Positions 16,908 to 25,912 of a stretch of DNA of 40,804 nucleotides are shown here, piece by piece. A program made the translations under genes and the position numbers. Source of the stretch: Clostridia bacterium (GTDB lineage: Bacteria > Bacillota > Clostridia > Christensenellales > Borkfalkiaceae); assembly GCA_017504655.1 (NCBI GenBank), contig JAFVQT010000038.1, positions 1-40,804 on the forward strand, given 5' to 3'. Each line of letters starts with the position of its first letter. The first letter of the stretch is position 1. Under the pieces are notes generated by a model. It saw only the letters and a list, made by a program, of their open reading frames with translations, had not been told where the DNA came from and ran no database searches.

Positions 16908-18128
16908 TTAGCCGAAATTGGTGTTAAGAAGAGTAATACCGTCAATTGCAGCGATATCAAAATATGGTGCAGAACGGAATTCGTCAGCGTTAGACTCGTC
17001 AAAGTAAGTTACGCCGTTTACAGTCTTAATAACGTTAGTATCTGGTTCGTAATTACCGTCGATATCTGCAAGGTACTCAGTCAAATGAGCACCGTTTACC
17101 GTGAACTTACTGCAATCAAATACCTTTAAAGAACCGTCTAAAAGCTTTGCCTTAACAGCATCAACAGCAGCCTGAGTGCCTTCTGCAGCTGCAGCGCCTG
17201 CTACAAAGTATTCTACAGCGCCGTTTGCTAAAGTACCGCAGTAGTCGTCAGCGATAGTGTGGTTAACGTATTTATCGATCATGTGCTCAAAGTATGGAAC
17301 CCAGTTGATTCTTGAATATGCAACCATAGTGCTCTTGTTGGTAGAACCGTTGTAAGCAACGTTAGGAACGCCTGCATTTTCACACGCAGTAGGAGCACCC
17401 ATAGAGTCAGCGTGTTGAGAAACGAGAACGCATCCTCTTGAAATTAAAGTTTCAGCAGCAGACTTTTCGCCGGCTTCATCATACCAAGAACCGGTGAAAG
17501 TAACCTCCATAGTAGCGGTGTAGCCCTCGTCAAGAGCAGCTTGAACGCCAAGGAACCAGGAAGTATAACCGGAAATAACCTCTGCGTAAGTGAACGCACC
17601 TACGTAACCAACCTTGAAGTTGTTGTTTACAGCCTGATCCTTCATGGTGTTGAGCTTTAAGCCTGCAGCATAACCTGCAAGATATCTACCTTCGTAGATA
17701 GATGCAAATGCATTGTGGTAGTTAGCAAGATCGCTTTGCTTTGCTTGAGTACCGGTTGCGTGACAGAATTCAATGTCAGGATGCTCTTCAGCAGCAGCCA
17801 TCATGTATTGTTCGTGGCCGAAAGAGTCAGCAAAAAGAACCTTACAACCTTCTTCGATAAGCTCTTCAGCTGCATCAAAGCATTCTTGAGATTCATCGAT
17901 ATCAACTACGATTTTGTAGCCAACCTTCTTGTTTGCACAAGCGGTCTTGAACGCGTCGATGAAGTTTTTGTCGTAAGTTGAGCTTTCTCCGTGTAAGCAG
18001 ATAAGACCAACAACAGGGTCTTTACTTTCAGGTTTGCTTTCGTCATCGCCGTTGTTACCACAACCTGCAAATCCAACGCAACCTACTGCCATTAAAAGAG
18101 CAAGTACGAGAGTTAAAAGTTTTTTCAT
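16908..18128 (-). CDS. BMP-family nucleoside-binding lipoprotein
   Basis: 406-aa substrate-binding lipoprotein of the BMP/Med family (PnrA, NupN type), the receptor of the ABC importer. The signal peptide ends in lipobox GFAGC with the lipidated Cys at about residue 23, followed by a Gly/Asp/Glu/Ser-rich linker and a type 1 periplasmic-binding fold (PVVGLICLHGESSTYDKNF, then FADSFGHEQYMMAAAEEHPDIEF and NFKVGYVGAFTYAEVISGY are all family-typical). The family binds purine nucleosides. AGGAGGT precedes the ATG. It lies 42 bp after xpt and before the ATPase gene. The context with xpt supports purine uptake. Confidence 0.93.
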   Translation of the reverse strand: MKKLLTLVLALLMAVGCVGFAGCGNNGDDESKPESKDPVVGLICLHGESSTYDKNFIDAFKTACANKKVGYKIVVDIDESQECFDAAEELIEEGCKVLFADSFGHEQYMMAAAEEHPDIEFCHATGTQAKQSDLANYHNAFASIYEGRYLAGYAAGLKLNTMKDQAVNNNFKVGYVGAFTYAEVISGYTSWFLGVQAALDEGYTATMEVTFTGSWYDEAGEKSAAETLISRGCVLVSQHADSMGAPTACENAGVPNVAYNGSTNKSTMVAYSRINWVPYFEHMIDKYVNHTIADDYCGTLANGAVEYFVAGAAAAEGTQAAVDAVKAKLLDGSLKVFDCSKFTVNGAHLTEYLADIDGNYEPDTNVIKTVNGVTYFDESNADEFRSAPYFDIAAIDGITLLNTNFG

Positions 18129-18170
18129 TTTTCATTACCTCCTACCCTTTAATTAGGGTTATTTCTTCTT

Positions 18171-18740
18171 TTATCTAAAAACGATTTGAGAATCGCTCAT
18201 AGAATCGATTATTGCAAGGGAATAAAGGTCTATACCCTCACCCCTTATTTTGTCGCCCGCGCCCTGAAAGCCCTTTTCGATAGCAATCGCAACGCCGGAA
18301 AAATTTGCACCCGCCTTTTCCACCAAGGTCTTTAAAGCGTATACCGCTTGTCCGTTAGCTAAAAAGTCGTCTACCACCAAAACGTTTTCGCCGGGCAATA
18401 AAAATTCCTTACCGAGTATAAGGTTGTTCATAACCTTATGAGTATACGAGTAGCACTCTGCGGTTAAAAGCTCGCCGTCGACGTTTGCAGTCTTGCTCTT
18501 TTTAGCAAAGACAGCGTTTACGCCAAACCTTTCGGCAACTAACACTGCAAGGGCTATACCCGAAGCCTCTACGGTAAGGATTTTGGTAATTCCTTTATTA
18601 TTAAAATGATTATATATTTCGTCTGCCATAGAAGACAGAAGCTTTACGTCTAACTGGTTGTTTAAAAATGCGCCTACCTTAAGCACGTTTCCCGGCAACA
18701 CCCTGCCTTTTTCTAAAATTGCTTGACGTAAAATCTCCAT
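18171..18740 (-). CDS. xpt: Xanthine phosphoribosyltransferase
   Basis: Converts xanthine (and less well guanine) plus PRPP to XMP in purine salvage. The 189-aa length matches B. subtilis Xpt (194 aa). The PRPP-binding motif LVVDDFLANGQ is at 121-131, and the N-terminal start MEILRQAILEKG and FLNNQLDVKLL at 25-35 are typical of Xpt. First gene of the operon xpt - binding protein - ATPase - two permeases, so import and salvage of purines are made together. It is driven by a perfect consensus promoter (18776-18804). In B. subtilis xpt is controlled by a guanine riboswitch; here the leader is only about 30 nt and cannot hold one. Confidence 0.93.
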   Translation of the reverse strand: MEILRQAILEKGRVLPGNVLKVGAFLNNQLDVKLLSSMADEIYNHFNNKGITKILTVEASGIALAVLVAERFGVNAVFAKKSKTANVDGELLTAECYSYTHKVMNNLILGKEFLLPGENVLVVDDFLANGQAVYALKTLVEKAGANFSGVAIAIEKGFQGAGDKIRGEGIDLYSLAIIDSMSDSQIVFR

Positions 18741-18775
18741 AAGAAATCTCCTTTGAAAAATCTGACAGCAGTATA

Positions 18776-18804
18776 ATTATAACAAAGTTAAATTATAATG
18801 TCAA
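18776..18804 (-). promoter_or_regulatory. Consensus promoter of the xpt operon
   Basis: Minus strand: -35 TTGACA (18804-18799), 17-bp spacer, -10 TATAAT (18781-18776). Ribosome site AAAGGAG before the ATG at 18740. No room for a purine riboswitch between promoter and start. Confidence 0.85.
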
Positions 18805-18858
18805 TGCTTTGAAATGTCTTTTGACAAAAATCAACAATTTTTTTAACAACCAAAAAAT

Positions 18859-18890
18859 CCCTACTTCTGCTCAAATTTGCAAAAGTAGGG
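18859..18890 (-). terminator. Intrinsic terminator of uxaBAC
   Basis: 8-bp stem AAGTAGGG/CCCTACTT with additional pairing near the loop, followed on the minus strand by ATTTTTTGG. It lies 21 bp past the uxaC stop. Confidence 0.75.
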
Positions 18891-18910
18891 GAAGTTAATC
18901 TATAAGTCGA

Positions 18911-20290
18911 TTATTTCATATTCAAGTAGCTTATGGAGTTGCGGTAGCATATATCTTTTATTACCTCGCCCACAAGCTTTTCGTCTGCAGTCATCTCGCC
19001 TTTTTCCATCATGCTTCCAAAGAAATTACACAAAATTCTGCGGAAATAATGATGTCTTGGATAAGAGAGGAAGGACCTGCTGTCAGTCAGCATGCCGACA
19101 AACGCGCCAATATGTCCGGTGGCGGTTAAATCGTCAAGATGCTTTTCCATACCAACCTTGTTGTCTAAAAACCACCAAGCAGGACCGTATTGAATTTTAC
19201 CCCTTGCCTCACTCGATTGGAAACAGCCTATAAGCGTCATAATCTCACTGTTCATCTTAGGATTAAGGTTGAAAACTATAGTTTTAGGAAGAGAATCCTC
19301 GCTGTTTAACCTGTCGAAAAGCCTTGACATATTAGATATGGAATTATCTTCAGCAATACTGTCAAAGCCTGTATCAAGACCTAATTTTGCAAGCATTTTT
19401 GCATTGTTATTTCTCATTGCACCTATATGAAGCTCGGTTGCTATACCGTATTTTGCATAGAGCTTGAACAGAAAATAAGTCAGATATCCTTTGAAGATTT
19501 CGGATTCCTTTATACTAACGCTACCGCCCTCTCTTCTCTTTGCGAAAATTTCACTCGCCTGCTCATTTGTATAAATAGGATACACAGCCTGCAACGCAAC
19601 GTCCGCTGCTGTTGTACCCACTTTTATAAAAGCCTGCAATCTCTCTTCGATTTTTTCTTCAAGCTCCGCCAGGCTTTTAACCTCGCCAAGCTTATCGACA
19701 AAGCCGTTGTATCCGTCGGCTTCGATATTCATAATTTTATCGGCTCTAAAAGCGGGAATAACCTTAAACTTATAGTCCTTTTTAGCGATTTCTTCAAAGG
19801 TGCTAAGGTCGTCAAACACCTCGTTAGTCGTAAAAATATGCGTTACGTTAGACTGCTCTATAAGCCTTTGAGGGGTAACGTTATTTAACCTTATATATTC
19901 ATTGCACCAATCCCAGATAAGCTCTGCGTTTTCCTCATTGATTTCAAGCTCGCAGTTAAAGTACTCTTTAAGCTCTACCTGCGACCAGTGATACAAGGGA
20001 TTGCCAAATGCCGTGCCGAGCGTTTTGCAATAAGCGATAAACTTTTGCTTATTGTCTGCTTTGCCCGTAATAAGCCCCTCGTCCACACCGTAGTTTCTCA
20101 TAAGCCTCCACTTGTAGTGATCTCCACCTAACCACACCTCAAAAATGTCGTTAAACGGCTTATTGGCCAAGATTTGCTTTTCGGGAAGGTGACAGTGATA
20201 GTCGAAAATAGGCATGCCTTTCGCATAATCGTTATAAAGCCTTTCAGCAGTTTTCGTTTCCAATAAGAAGTTTTCTTTTATATAGCTCAT
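18911..20290 (-). CDS. uxaC: Glucuronate/galacturonate isomerase
   Basis: Isomerises D-galacturonate to tagaturonate and D-glucuronate to fructuronate, the first step of hexuronate breakdown in the cytoplasm. 459 aa, close to the usual 465-470. The amidohydrolase-fold metal site begins with FDYHCHLP (HCH at 32-34), and C-terminal GMLTDSRSFLSYPRHHYFRRILCN is a family hallmark. Last gene of uxaB-uxaA-uxaC; its start overlaps the end of uxaA by 4 bp. Expected inducers are hexuronates through the divergent AraC regulator. Confidence 0.96.
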   Translation of the reverse strand: MSYIKENFLLETKTAERLYNDYAKGMPIFDYHCHLPEKQILANKPFNDIFEVWLGGDHYKWRLMRNYGVDEGLITGKADNKQKFIAYCKTLGTAFGNPLYHWSQVELKEYFNCELEINEENAELIWDWCNEYIRLNNVTPQRLIEQSNVTHIFTTNEVFDDLSTFEEIAKKDYKFKVIPAFRADKIMNIEADGYNGFVDKLGEVKSLAELEEKIEERLQAFIKVGTTAADVALQAVYPIYTNEQASEIFAKRREGGSVSIKESEIFKGYLTYFLFKLYAKYGIATELHIGAMRNNNAKMLAKLGLDTGFDSIAEDNSISNMSRLFDRLNSEDSLPKTIVFNLNPKMNSEIMTLIGCFQSSEARGKIQYGPAWWFLDNKVGMEKHLDDLTATGHIGAFVGMLTDSRSFLSYPRHHYFRRILCNFFGSMMEKGEMTADEKLVGEVIKDICYRNSISYLNMK

Positions 20291-21687
20291 AATGTAACCC
20301 CCGTTTTGTAAAATGCGATTTCCCTTACGTCCTCGCTTTTACATTTATATTCTCCGTTTACAGTTTTTAAAATGAGATTGAATAAGCCCTCTTCATCCAT
20401 AGAAAAGGCGTTAAAATCTATCCAGTTTGATTTAAAGCCTGAAAGCCTGTCGTTCGTAGCAATTTTCAAAGTCGGAACAAAGGTTGAAAAGGGAGTGCCC
20501 CTGCCCGTAGTAAAAAGAACTATCTGACATCCGCTTGCGCCGAGTGCGGTTGCCGCAATAAGATCGTTACCCGGTCCGTTTAAAACGGAAACACCCTTTT
20601 CTTTAACCTGCTCGCCGTAAGAAAGCACGTCGACGATTTGAGTAGTGCCCGCCTTCTGCACGCAACCTAAAGACTTTTCCTCCAAAGTGGTTATACCGCC
20701 GTCTTTGTTGCCCGGGCTTGGGTTTTCATACACGGGGAAGCCCTGAGATGTGTAATAGCTTTTAAAATCCTTTATCATTTTAACGTAGCGGTTAAACACG
20801 TCCACATCTTTGCACTTATTCATTAAAAGGTGCTCTGCGCCAAACATCTCGGGCACTTCAGTTAAAATAGCACTTCCGCCCATGCTGACTACCTTATCGG
20901 TAATTTTACCAACGAGTGGGTTTGCCGTAAGCCCCGAGAAGCCGTCGCTACCGCCACACTTTAAGCCAATGCAAAGCTCCGACAAGTCAATTTCCTGCCT
21001 TTTAAGCTCTCTCGCATTTGCAATAAACCTCTTTAAAATTGCCATGCCGTGGGAGTGCTCGTCTTCTACCTCCTGACAGTTAAAGTACTCGATATTATCA
21101 CGGCCGTAAGGCTTTAAAGCTTGTATAACACCGTCTAAACGGTTGTTTTCACAGCCGAGCCCAACTATTAAAACGTACGTGGCGTTTGGATTTAGCGCAA
21201 TAGATGAAATTATTTTTTTAATATTATCGTTATCCTCGCCGAGCTGAGAGCACCCGAACTGATGGGTTAATGCATAAACACCGTCTATGCTACCTCCGAT
21301 AAGTGACTGACACTCCTTTGCTAAACGAATACAAACGTCGTTTACACAGCCGACCGTTGGGATTATATAAATCTCATTTCTGATTCCTGCCCTACCGAAC
21401 TTACGCTTGAAACCCATAAAGGTTTTTGTTTGGGCGGAAAGCGTATTTGCACTGAAATTATATGAATACTCAACCTGCTCGTCGAGATTGGATTTTACGT
21501 TGTTAACGTGCACCCACTCTCCGGACTTTATATCCTCTTTAGCAACGCCTATTACCTCGCCGTATTTTATAATCTTTTCGCCCCGGCTTATATCCCTTAA
21601 AGCAAGCTTATGCCCTGCTGGAATATTCCCTTCGCCCGTTAAGGTGACGGCTACGTTATCCTTTTTATCTATTATAAGTCTGCTCAT
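20287..21687 (-). CDS. uxaA: Altronate dehydratase
   Basis: Dehydrates D-altronate to 2-keto-3-deoxygluconate, third step of galacturonate breakdown. The 466-aa protein carries both parts of the family: an N-terminal SAF-like domain (about 1-75) and the C-terminal UxaA/altronate hydrolase domain with GFKRKFGRAGIRNEIYIIP, GLKCGGSDGFSGLTANP and GRGTPFSTFVPTLKIATN. Full length, no gaps seen. It overlaps uxaB and uxaC by 4 bp each, so the three are translationally coupled. Confidence 0.95.
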   Translation of the reverse strand: MSRLIIDKKDNVAVTLTGEGNIPAGHKLALRDISRGEKIIKYGEVIGVAKEDIKSGEWVHVNNVKSNLDEQVEYSYNFSANTLSAQTKTFMGFKRKFGRAGIRNEIYIIPTVGCVNDVCIRLAKECQSLIGGSIDGVYALTHQFGCSQLGEDNDNIKKIISSIALNPNATYVLIVGLGCENNRLDGVIQALKPYGRDNIEYFNCQEVEDEHSHGMAILKRFIANARELKRQEIDLSELCIGLKCGGSDGFSGLTANPLVGKITDKVVSMGGSAILTEVPEMFGAEHLLMNKCKDVDVFNRYVKMIKDFKSYYTSQGFPVYENPSPGNKDGGITTLEEKSLGCVQKAGTTQIVDVLSYGEQVKEKGVSVLNGPGNDLIAATALGASGCQIVLFTTGRGTPFSTFVPTLKIATNDRLSGFKSNWIDFNAFSMDEEGLFNLILKTVNGEYKCKSEDVREIAFYKTGVTL

Positions 21688-23060
21688 ATCAAAGAGATTC
21701 CTTTTTTGATTTTCTCAATGTTTTCAATAACGGTGTCTTTAAAGCCTTTATATAACGTCAAGTCCTCGCCCCAGACGTCAATATTTGCCATAAACGCATC
21801 TATAGGTTGATTTTCAACAAAATATTCGAGATATTCCCTCGTATCCTGCAAAGTAATTTTACCCGATTTTAACTCTACCGAGAAGCCGTCGCCATCTCTT
21901 TTAACACTTGAATATAAAGCCATTAAATAAGAAAAGCCTACGGTTAAGCATGGGGCAATTTTGCCGTGCTTTTTATAATAATCCTTAAACGACGGGAGAT
22001 TTCTCGCTCTCCATTTAGAAATTGAATTTAAAGAAATACTAACAAGCTGATGGTTTAAAAACGGATTTAAAAATCTATCGGTAACGCTGTTTGCAAACTC
22101 GGTAGTTGCAGCCAAATCGTCTGACACAAAAGGATTGATTTCGTCTTGCAAGGTCTTTTCAACAAAGCTTAAAAGCGCCGGATTTTTCATGCAATCGTAC
22201 ACTGTCTTTTCACCCCAAATAAGACCTGCGGGCACTAAATTGGTGTGACTGCCGTTTAAAACTCTTACCTTTCTCTTTTTGTAGTATGCAATATCCTCGG
22301 TCAAAACAACCTCAACGTTATGCACTCCCTCTTTTATATATGTTGCAATATCTCCCTTTTTCTCTACAGCCCAAAGGCCGAACGGCTCACCTATCGTAAC
22401 GAGCCCGTCCTCATAGCCGATAATCTCAGTCAAATGATTTTTGGTTTGCTCATCCCTTGGATAGCCCGAAACGATACGGTCAACCAAAGTGTTACAGTAA
22501 AAGTTCTGACTGTCGTTCCATTCCTTGAATTCTTTGGGAAGATTCCAAAGCCCTATATATAAATCCACGCACTTTTTAAGCTCGTCTGCATTGTTGTCTA
22601 TAAGCTCAACCGGCATAAGATATACCCCACTAAGCCCCGCTTTAAATCGTTCAAATAAAAACTTGGTAAGCTTTGCGGGATAGGTTATTTCCTCAAAACC
22701 GTTCATACTGTCGCTACCGCTAAAACAAATACCCGCCTCGGTCGTGTTTGAAACTATTATTTTAAGCTCGGGGTCTTTTGCTATAGCAATATACTCATCG
22801 TGGTGCAAAAACGGGTCTATAGTACGGTTAACGCAAGAAACGGGATAAGCCTTTTCAAAAACCTCCCCGCTGACGGCACCTCGCAAAACAACGTTATATC
22901 TATTGCCTTGCTTTTCAAATTTGTCCAGACTTCCAAACGGAGCGGGCTTAATAATGTCAACCGAATACTCACCCAATCCCTCTTCGTTTAAGGTGTTAAA
23001 ATAAAGGTCTGCAAAGGCTCTTAAAAAGTTTCCCTCGCCATATTGCATAATTTTAACCAT
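21684..23060 (-). CDS. uxaB: Tagaturonate reductase (mannitol dehydrogenase family)
   Basis: NAD-dependent reduction of tagaturonate to altronate. 458 aa. The N-terminal dinucleotide-binding region begins MQYGEGNFLRAFAD, which is the UxaB version; VLNGSHTNLVPAG at about 265-277 is the catalytic-domain signature of long-chain mannitol dehydrogenases. UxuB (fructuronate reductase) is the main alternative; the adjacency to uxaA favours UxaB. First gene of the operon. The start may be Met1 or Met5; GTGAGG lies about 10 nt before Met1. Confidence 0.93.
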   Translation of the reverse strand: MVKIMQYGEGNFLRAFADLYFNTLNEEGLGEYSVDIIKPAPFGSLDKFEKQGNRYNVVLRGAVSGEVFEKAYPVSCVNRTIDPFLHHDEYIAIAKDPELKIIVSNTTEAGICFSGSDSMNGFEEITYPAKLTKFLFERFKAGLSGVYLMPVELIDNNADELKKCVDLYIGLWNLPKEFKEWNDSQNFYCNTLVDRIVSGYPRDEQTKNHLTEIIGYEDGLVTIGEPFGLWAVEKKGDIATYIKEGVHNVEVVLTEDIAYYKKRKVRVLNGSHTNLVPAGLIWGEKTVYDCMKNPALLSFVEKTLQDEINPFVSDDLAATTEFANSVTDRFLNPFLNHQLVSISLNSISKWRARNLPSFKDYYKKHGKIAPCLTVGFSYLMALYSSVKRDGDGFSVELKSGKITLQDTREYLEYFVENQPIDAFMANIDVWGEDLTLYKGFKDTVIENIEKIKKGISLI

Positions 23061-23089
23061 AAATTTTCCTCACAGTATTTATTTGTAAT

Positions 23090-23136
23090 ATAATATCATA
23101 TCAGCTATTGACTTTCAATATAAAATATGTTAAAAT
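23090..23136. promoter_or_regulatory. Back-to-back promoters of uxaBAC and its regulator
   Basis: Rightward: -35 TTGACT (23108-23113), 17 bp, -10 TAAAAT (23131-23136). Leftward: -35 TTGAAA (23118-23113), 17 bp, -10 TATTAT (23095-23090). The two -35 boxes overlap by one base, so polymerase cannot easily sit on both at once. Confidence 0.7.
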
Positions 23137-23169
23137 TTAATAAAATTACATATATATTATAAGGTTATT

Positions 23170-23964
23170 ATGTCGTTTATAGAATTTGAAAAATCGCAAA
23201 AGGACGAGGATTGGGCAATGCTCGATTTGCACTCGCACGAGCACTACGAAATATACTTACTCTCCAAGGGTAACCGCTCCTTTTTTTTAGCAAACTCGCT
23301 ATATAGAATAAGCGCGCCCTCGCTCGTCGTCGTTCCACCGAATGCAGTCCACAAAACCGAGGGGCAATCCTTTGAAAGGCACAACGTAAACGTGAGCGTT
23401 AAATATCTGTCCGCATATGAAAAATCCGTATTAGACGGTATTGCTTTAAAATTTATCAAGCTTAACGGTCAGGAAAGTAAAGCACTTATTTCTGTTTTAA
23501 ACGACGCTTACAGAGTTGATAAAAACAAGAAATTTTACGCAGATAAATTAAAATCGATTTTCTCTTATTTCGTTTTTCTGTTAAGCGAATTAAGTATCGA
23601 ATCAAAACAGCCTAATGCAACCTTTAAAAATGCTATACCGCCGCTCTATTTAAAAATTTTAGACTACTTGAACACCCACTATTTTGAGCAAATCACCTTA
23701 GAGAGTCTATCGGAAAAATTTTATATTCCAAAGCCGACTCTTATATATAGCTTTAAAAAACACGTAGGCAAATCACCTATTGATTTTTTACTTGACGTAA
23801 GAGTTACCAAAGCAAAGCAAATGCTTATATCCACCAAAAAGGGCTTGGAGGAAATTGCATATTTAAACGGCTTTTCCTCTGCAAACTATTTTGGACTGAT
23901 TTTTAAAAAAAGAGAGGGCTTATCCCCCTCTGCTTACAGAAAAAATCAAATTGCTAAATTATAA
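23170..23964 (+). CDS. AraC-family regulator of hexuronate use
   Basis: 264-aa transcription factor. The N-terminal half is a cupin-type sensor domain (DLHSHEHYEIYLLSKGNRSFFL, VVPPNAVHKTEG). The C-terminal 100 residues hold the two helix-turn-helix motifs of AraC proteins (LESLSEKFYIPKPTLIYSFKKHVGKSP and the second HTH in LEEIAYLNGFSSANYFGLIFKKREGLSP). Divergent from uxaB with overlapping promoters, so it very likely controls uxaBAC and itself. The ligand is presumably a hexuronate or pathway intermediate (inference). Confidence 0.9.
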   Translation: MSFIEFEKSQKDEDWAMLDLHSHEHYEIYLLSKGNRSFFLANSLYRISAPSLVVVPPNAVHKTEGQSFERHNVNVSVKYLSAYEKSVLDGIALKFIKLNGQESKALISVLNDAYRVDKNKKFYADKLKSIFSYFVFLLSELSIESKQPNATFKNAIPPLYLKILDYLNTHYFEQITLESLSEKFYIPKPTLIYSFKKHVGKSPIDFLLDVRVTKAKQMLISTKKGLEEIAYLNGFSSANYFGLIFKKREGLSPSAYRKNQIAKL

Positions 23965-24000
23965 AAGCTGTAGAAAACCGAATTACCTATATTAAACTAT

Positions 24001-24043
24001 AAGCCTATGCATTTTGCTGACGCGCTGATGCATAGGCTTTTTT
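24001..24043. terminator. Bidirectional terminator
   Basis: 12-bp perfect stem AAGCCTATGCAT / ATGCATAGGCTT with a 15-nt loop and T run, between the convergent AraC and EEP genes. Confidence 0.85.
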
Positions 24044-24044
24044 A

Positions 24045-25139
24045 TTATGACAATATGAATTTCATTAAAACCGGGTTATGGTCGGAATAAATAAAGCTTC
24101 CGTCTGCAACCACGCAAGAGGTAACCTCAACGTTAGCAGAAACAATAAATCCGTCAACCGTCAATACAAACTGACTTGGATTATACGGTCCGTCAGCGTT
24201 TCGGCAGGTCGGCAATGGATTATCTTCGTCAAGCGAGCTGACTAAATTCAAATCCTTTCCCTCTAAATATTTCAAAGGGAAGGGCTGCGCCCAAGTCTGA
24301 CCTTCTCCGCTACGCCCAAAAATCTCTTGACTGTTTCCAAGCAAATCCTTGTTAAAGTCGCCACCGCAAATTACGTAATTACCCTTATTATACTCTGCTT
24401 GCATTTCTTCGGTAAGCATCTTTATTTGCTCGTCTGCAATTTTGCCGTCAGACGTATATGCCGAAAGATGCGCCGTAAATAAAACAAGCTCCTTACCTCC
24501 CTCAATCTCAACTCTCGTTATTGAATAGCATCTGTCGAGGTCAAAAAATTTCATCAGGCTGTTTTCAATGGGAAGACTTCTTCTGATAGCGTTGCTTTTT
24601 ACGTTATATCTTGAAAAAGTAAGCATGCCCGACTTAGATTTACCGTGGGGCTTAAAGATAGGATAAAACAAATACGAGCTATCGTAGTTTTGCGCGTATA
24701 CGCTATCATACTCGGTATATGCCTTTTCAAAATACTCTCTTTGATTGACCTTAAAGCTCCTTGTAGCTTTTTCATCAACCTCCTCAAGCATTATAAAATC
24801 GGGTGAAAGTCCACCTATAAGCCCGTTAATACCGCTTAACGTAGAATTTACCGACTCTTTAGACTTTGCTCTGGACTCCTTTCCTCCGTCCATAAAAAAG
24901 CCAAAATCCGGAAGATACGCGCAAAAACCAATGTTATATGTTAAGATAGAATATTCCTCGTTTTGCTTTGCCACTAAGCCTGTGCCGTCTTTTACGGTAA
25001 GTGACAAATTGTCGTCTAATCTGTCATAATCAACTAAAAGATATACGACGTAGCCTATAACCACCAACAAAAGGGCGCATACAACTGCAATGACTGAAAA
25101 CAAAGCTCTTTTTGTTATCTTTTTTAACACTGCTCTCAT
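24045..25139 (-). CDS. Membrane-anchored endonuclease/exonuclease/phosphatase-family protein
   Basis: 364-aa protein with an N-terminal membrane anchor (about 12-35) and an outward EEP domain. Motifs visible: LTYNIGF (about 64-70), EEVD for the metal glutamate, HLSAYTSDGK, GGDFNKD, and the C-terminal SDHNPV. The family includes nucleases, sphingomyelinases and inositol phosphatases, all metal-dependent phosphodiesterases; the substrate cannot be read here. The start codon overlaps the stop of the SGNH hydrolase gene upstream (ATGA overlap), so the two are translated together. Confidence 0.88.
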   Translation of the reverse strand: MRAVLKKITKRALFSVIAVVCALLLVVIGYVVYLLVDYDRLDDNLSLTVKDGTGLVAKQNEEYSILTYNIGFCAYLPDFGFFMDGGKESRAKSKESVNSTLSGINGLIGGLSPDFIMLEEVDEKATRSFKVNQREYFEKAYTEYDSVYAQNYDSSYLFYPIFKPHGKSKSGMLTFSRYNVKSNAIRRSLPIENSLMKFFDLDRCYSITRVEIEGGKELVLFTAHLSAYTSDGKIADEQIKMLTEEMQAEYNKGNYVICGGDFNKDLLGNSQEIFGRSGEGQTWAQPFPLKYLEGKDLNLVSSLDEDNPLPTCRNADGPYNPSQFVLTVDGFIVSANVEVTSCVVADGSFIYSDHNPVLMKFILS

Positions 25140-25765
25140 TTTATTTTTTCAAAACCCTTTAACCACTCGTTTGCAATAAGCGTAGAGCCTGCAATCGATG
25201 GGTGTACGCCGTCAAATAACAGCTTATCGTCACCAACCCTTTTAGCTTGCTCGTCAAAACGCTCTTGCAAAGGAACGAATACAAGATTATGCTTTTCAGC
25301 CAATTTTTTTACAACCTTTGCATACTCTTTAACAACCAAAAACCTATCAAACTCAGTGTCTGTTGCACTGCCGTGTAACACAAAGGGCTCTAAAAGCATC
25401 ATTTTTACGTTTGGAAGAGCCTTCTTCGTATCTTCAATAAGCATGTCGTAAACTCTTTCAAATCTATCAATCTCAACGCCGTTTGAGCTTCCTATTTCAT
25501 GCCAAACGTCGTTAACACCAATCAAAACTGAAACAACGTCCGGAGCTAAATTCCAGCAATCCGTTTTAATTCTCGCATACAAGTCAACTACCCTGTTACC
25601 GCTTATTCCACGGTTTATAACCTCGTATTTTAAAACGTCTTTTTCGCCAAGCCTTGAGCTTACGATAAAAGGATATCCGTGCCCAAAAGCATAGGGGTAA
25701 ATATCCCCGCTGTTTCTATCTCTACCCATATCGGTAATACTATCACCCATCAATAAAATTTTCAT
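25136..25765 (-). CDS. SGNH/GDSL hydrolase
   Basis: 209-aa cytoplasmic-type esterase. The start at 25765 is chosen because AAGGAAGG precedes it and the protein then begins MKILLMGDSITDMG, the usual start; a longer frame opens at 25825 but is not supported. Block I GDSI with the nucleophile Ser9, block III GVND with the catalytic Asn, and block V DGVHP with the Asp-His pair are intact. Typical activity: removal of acetyl or other acyl groups from carbohydrates. Coupled to the EEP gene by a 4-bp overlap. Confidence 0.9.
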   Translation of the reverse strand: MKILLMGDSITDMGRDRNSGDIYPYAFGHGYPFIVSSRLGEKDVLKYEVINRGISGNRVVDLYARIKTDCWNLAPDVVSVLIGVNDVWHEIGSSNGVEIDRFERVYDMLIEDTKKALPNVKMMLLEPFVLHGSATDTEFDRFLVVKEYAKVVKKLAEKHNLVFVPLQERFDEQAKRVGDDKLLFDGVHPSIAGSTLIANEWLKGFEKIK

Positions 25766-25870
25766 TTTGCACCTTCCTTTAAAGCGTGTTATACGACACG
25801 ACTTTGAATAACATTTTATCTTCATAATTATACACCTAAAAAAATTCGATGTCCACTCAAAATAAAAAAA

Positions 25871-25897
25871 AAGCCTTGGAAATTTATCCCAAGGCTT
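25871..25897 (-). terminator. Intrinsic terminator of thrS
   Basis: 9-bp perfect stem AAGCCTTGG / CCAAGGCTT, then on the minus strand a run of nine T. It lies 15 bp past the thrS stop. Confidence 0.9.
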
Positions 25898-25912
25898 TTA
25901 ACTGTTTTGCTT

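Noticed and set aside
18741..18910. Guanine riboswitch upstream of xpt
   Set aside because: The promoter lies too close to the start codon and no purine-aptamer core is seen; the hairpin at 18859-18890 belongs to the uxaC side as a terminator.
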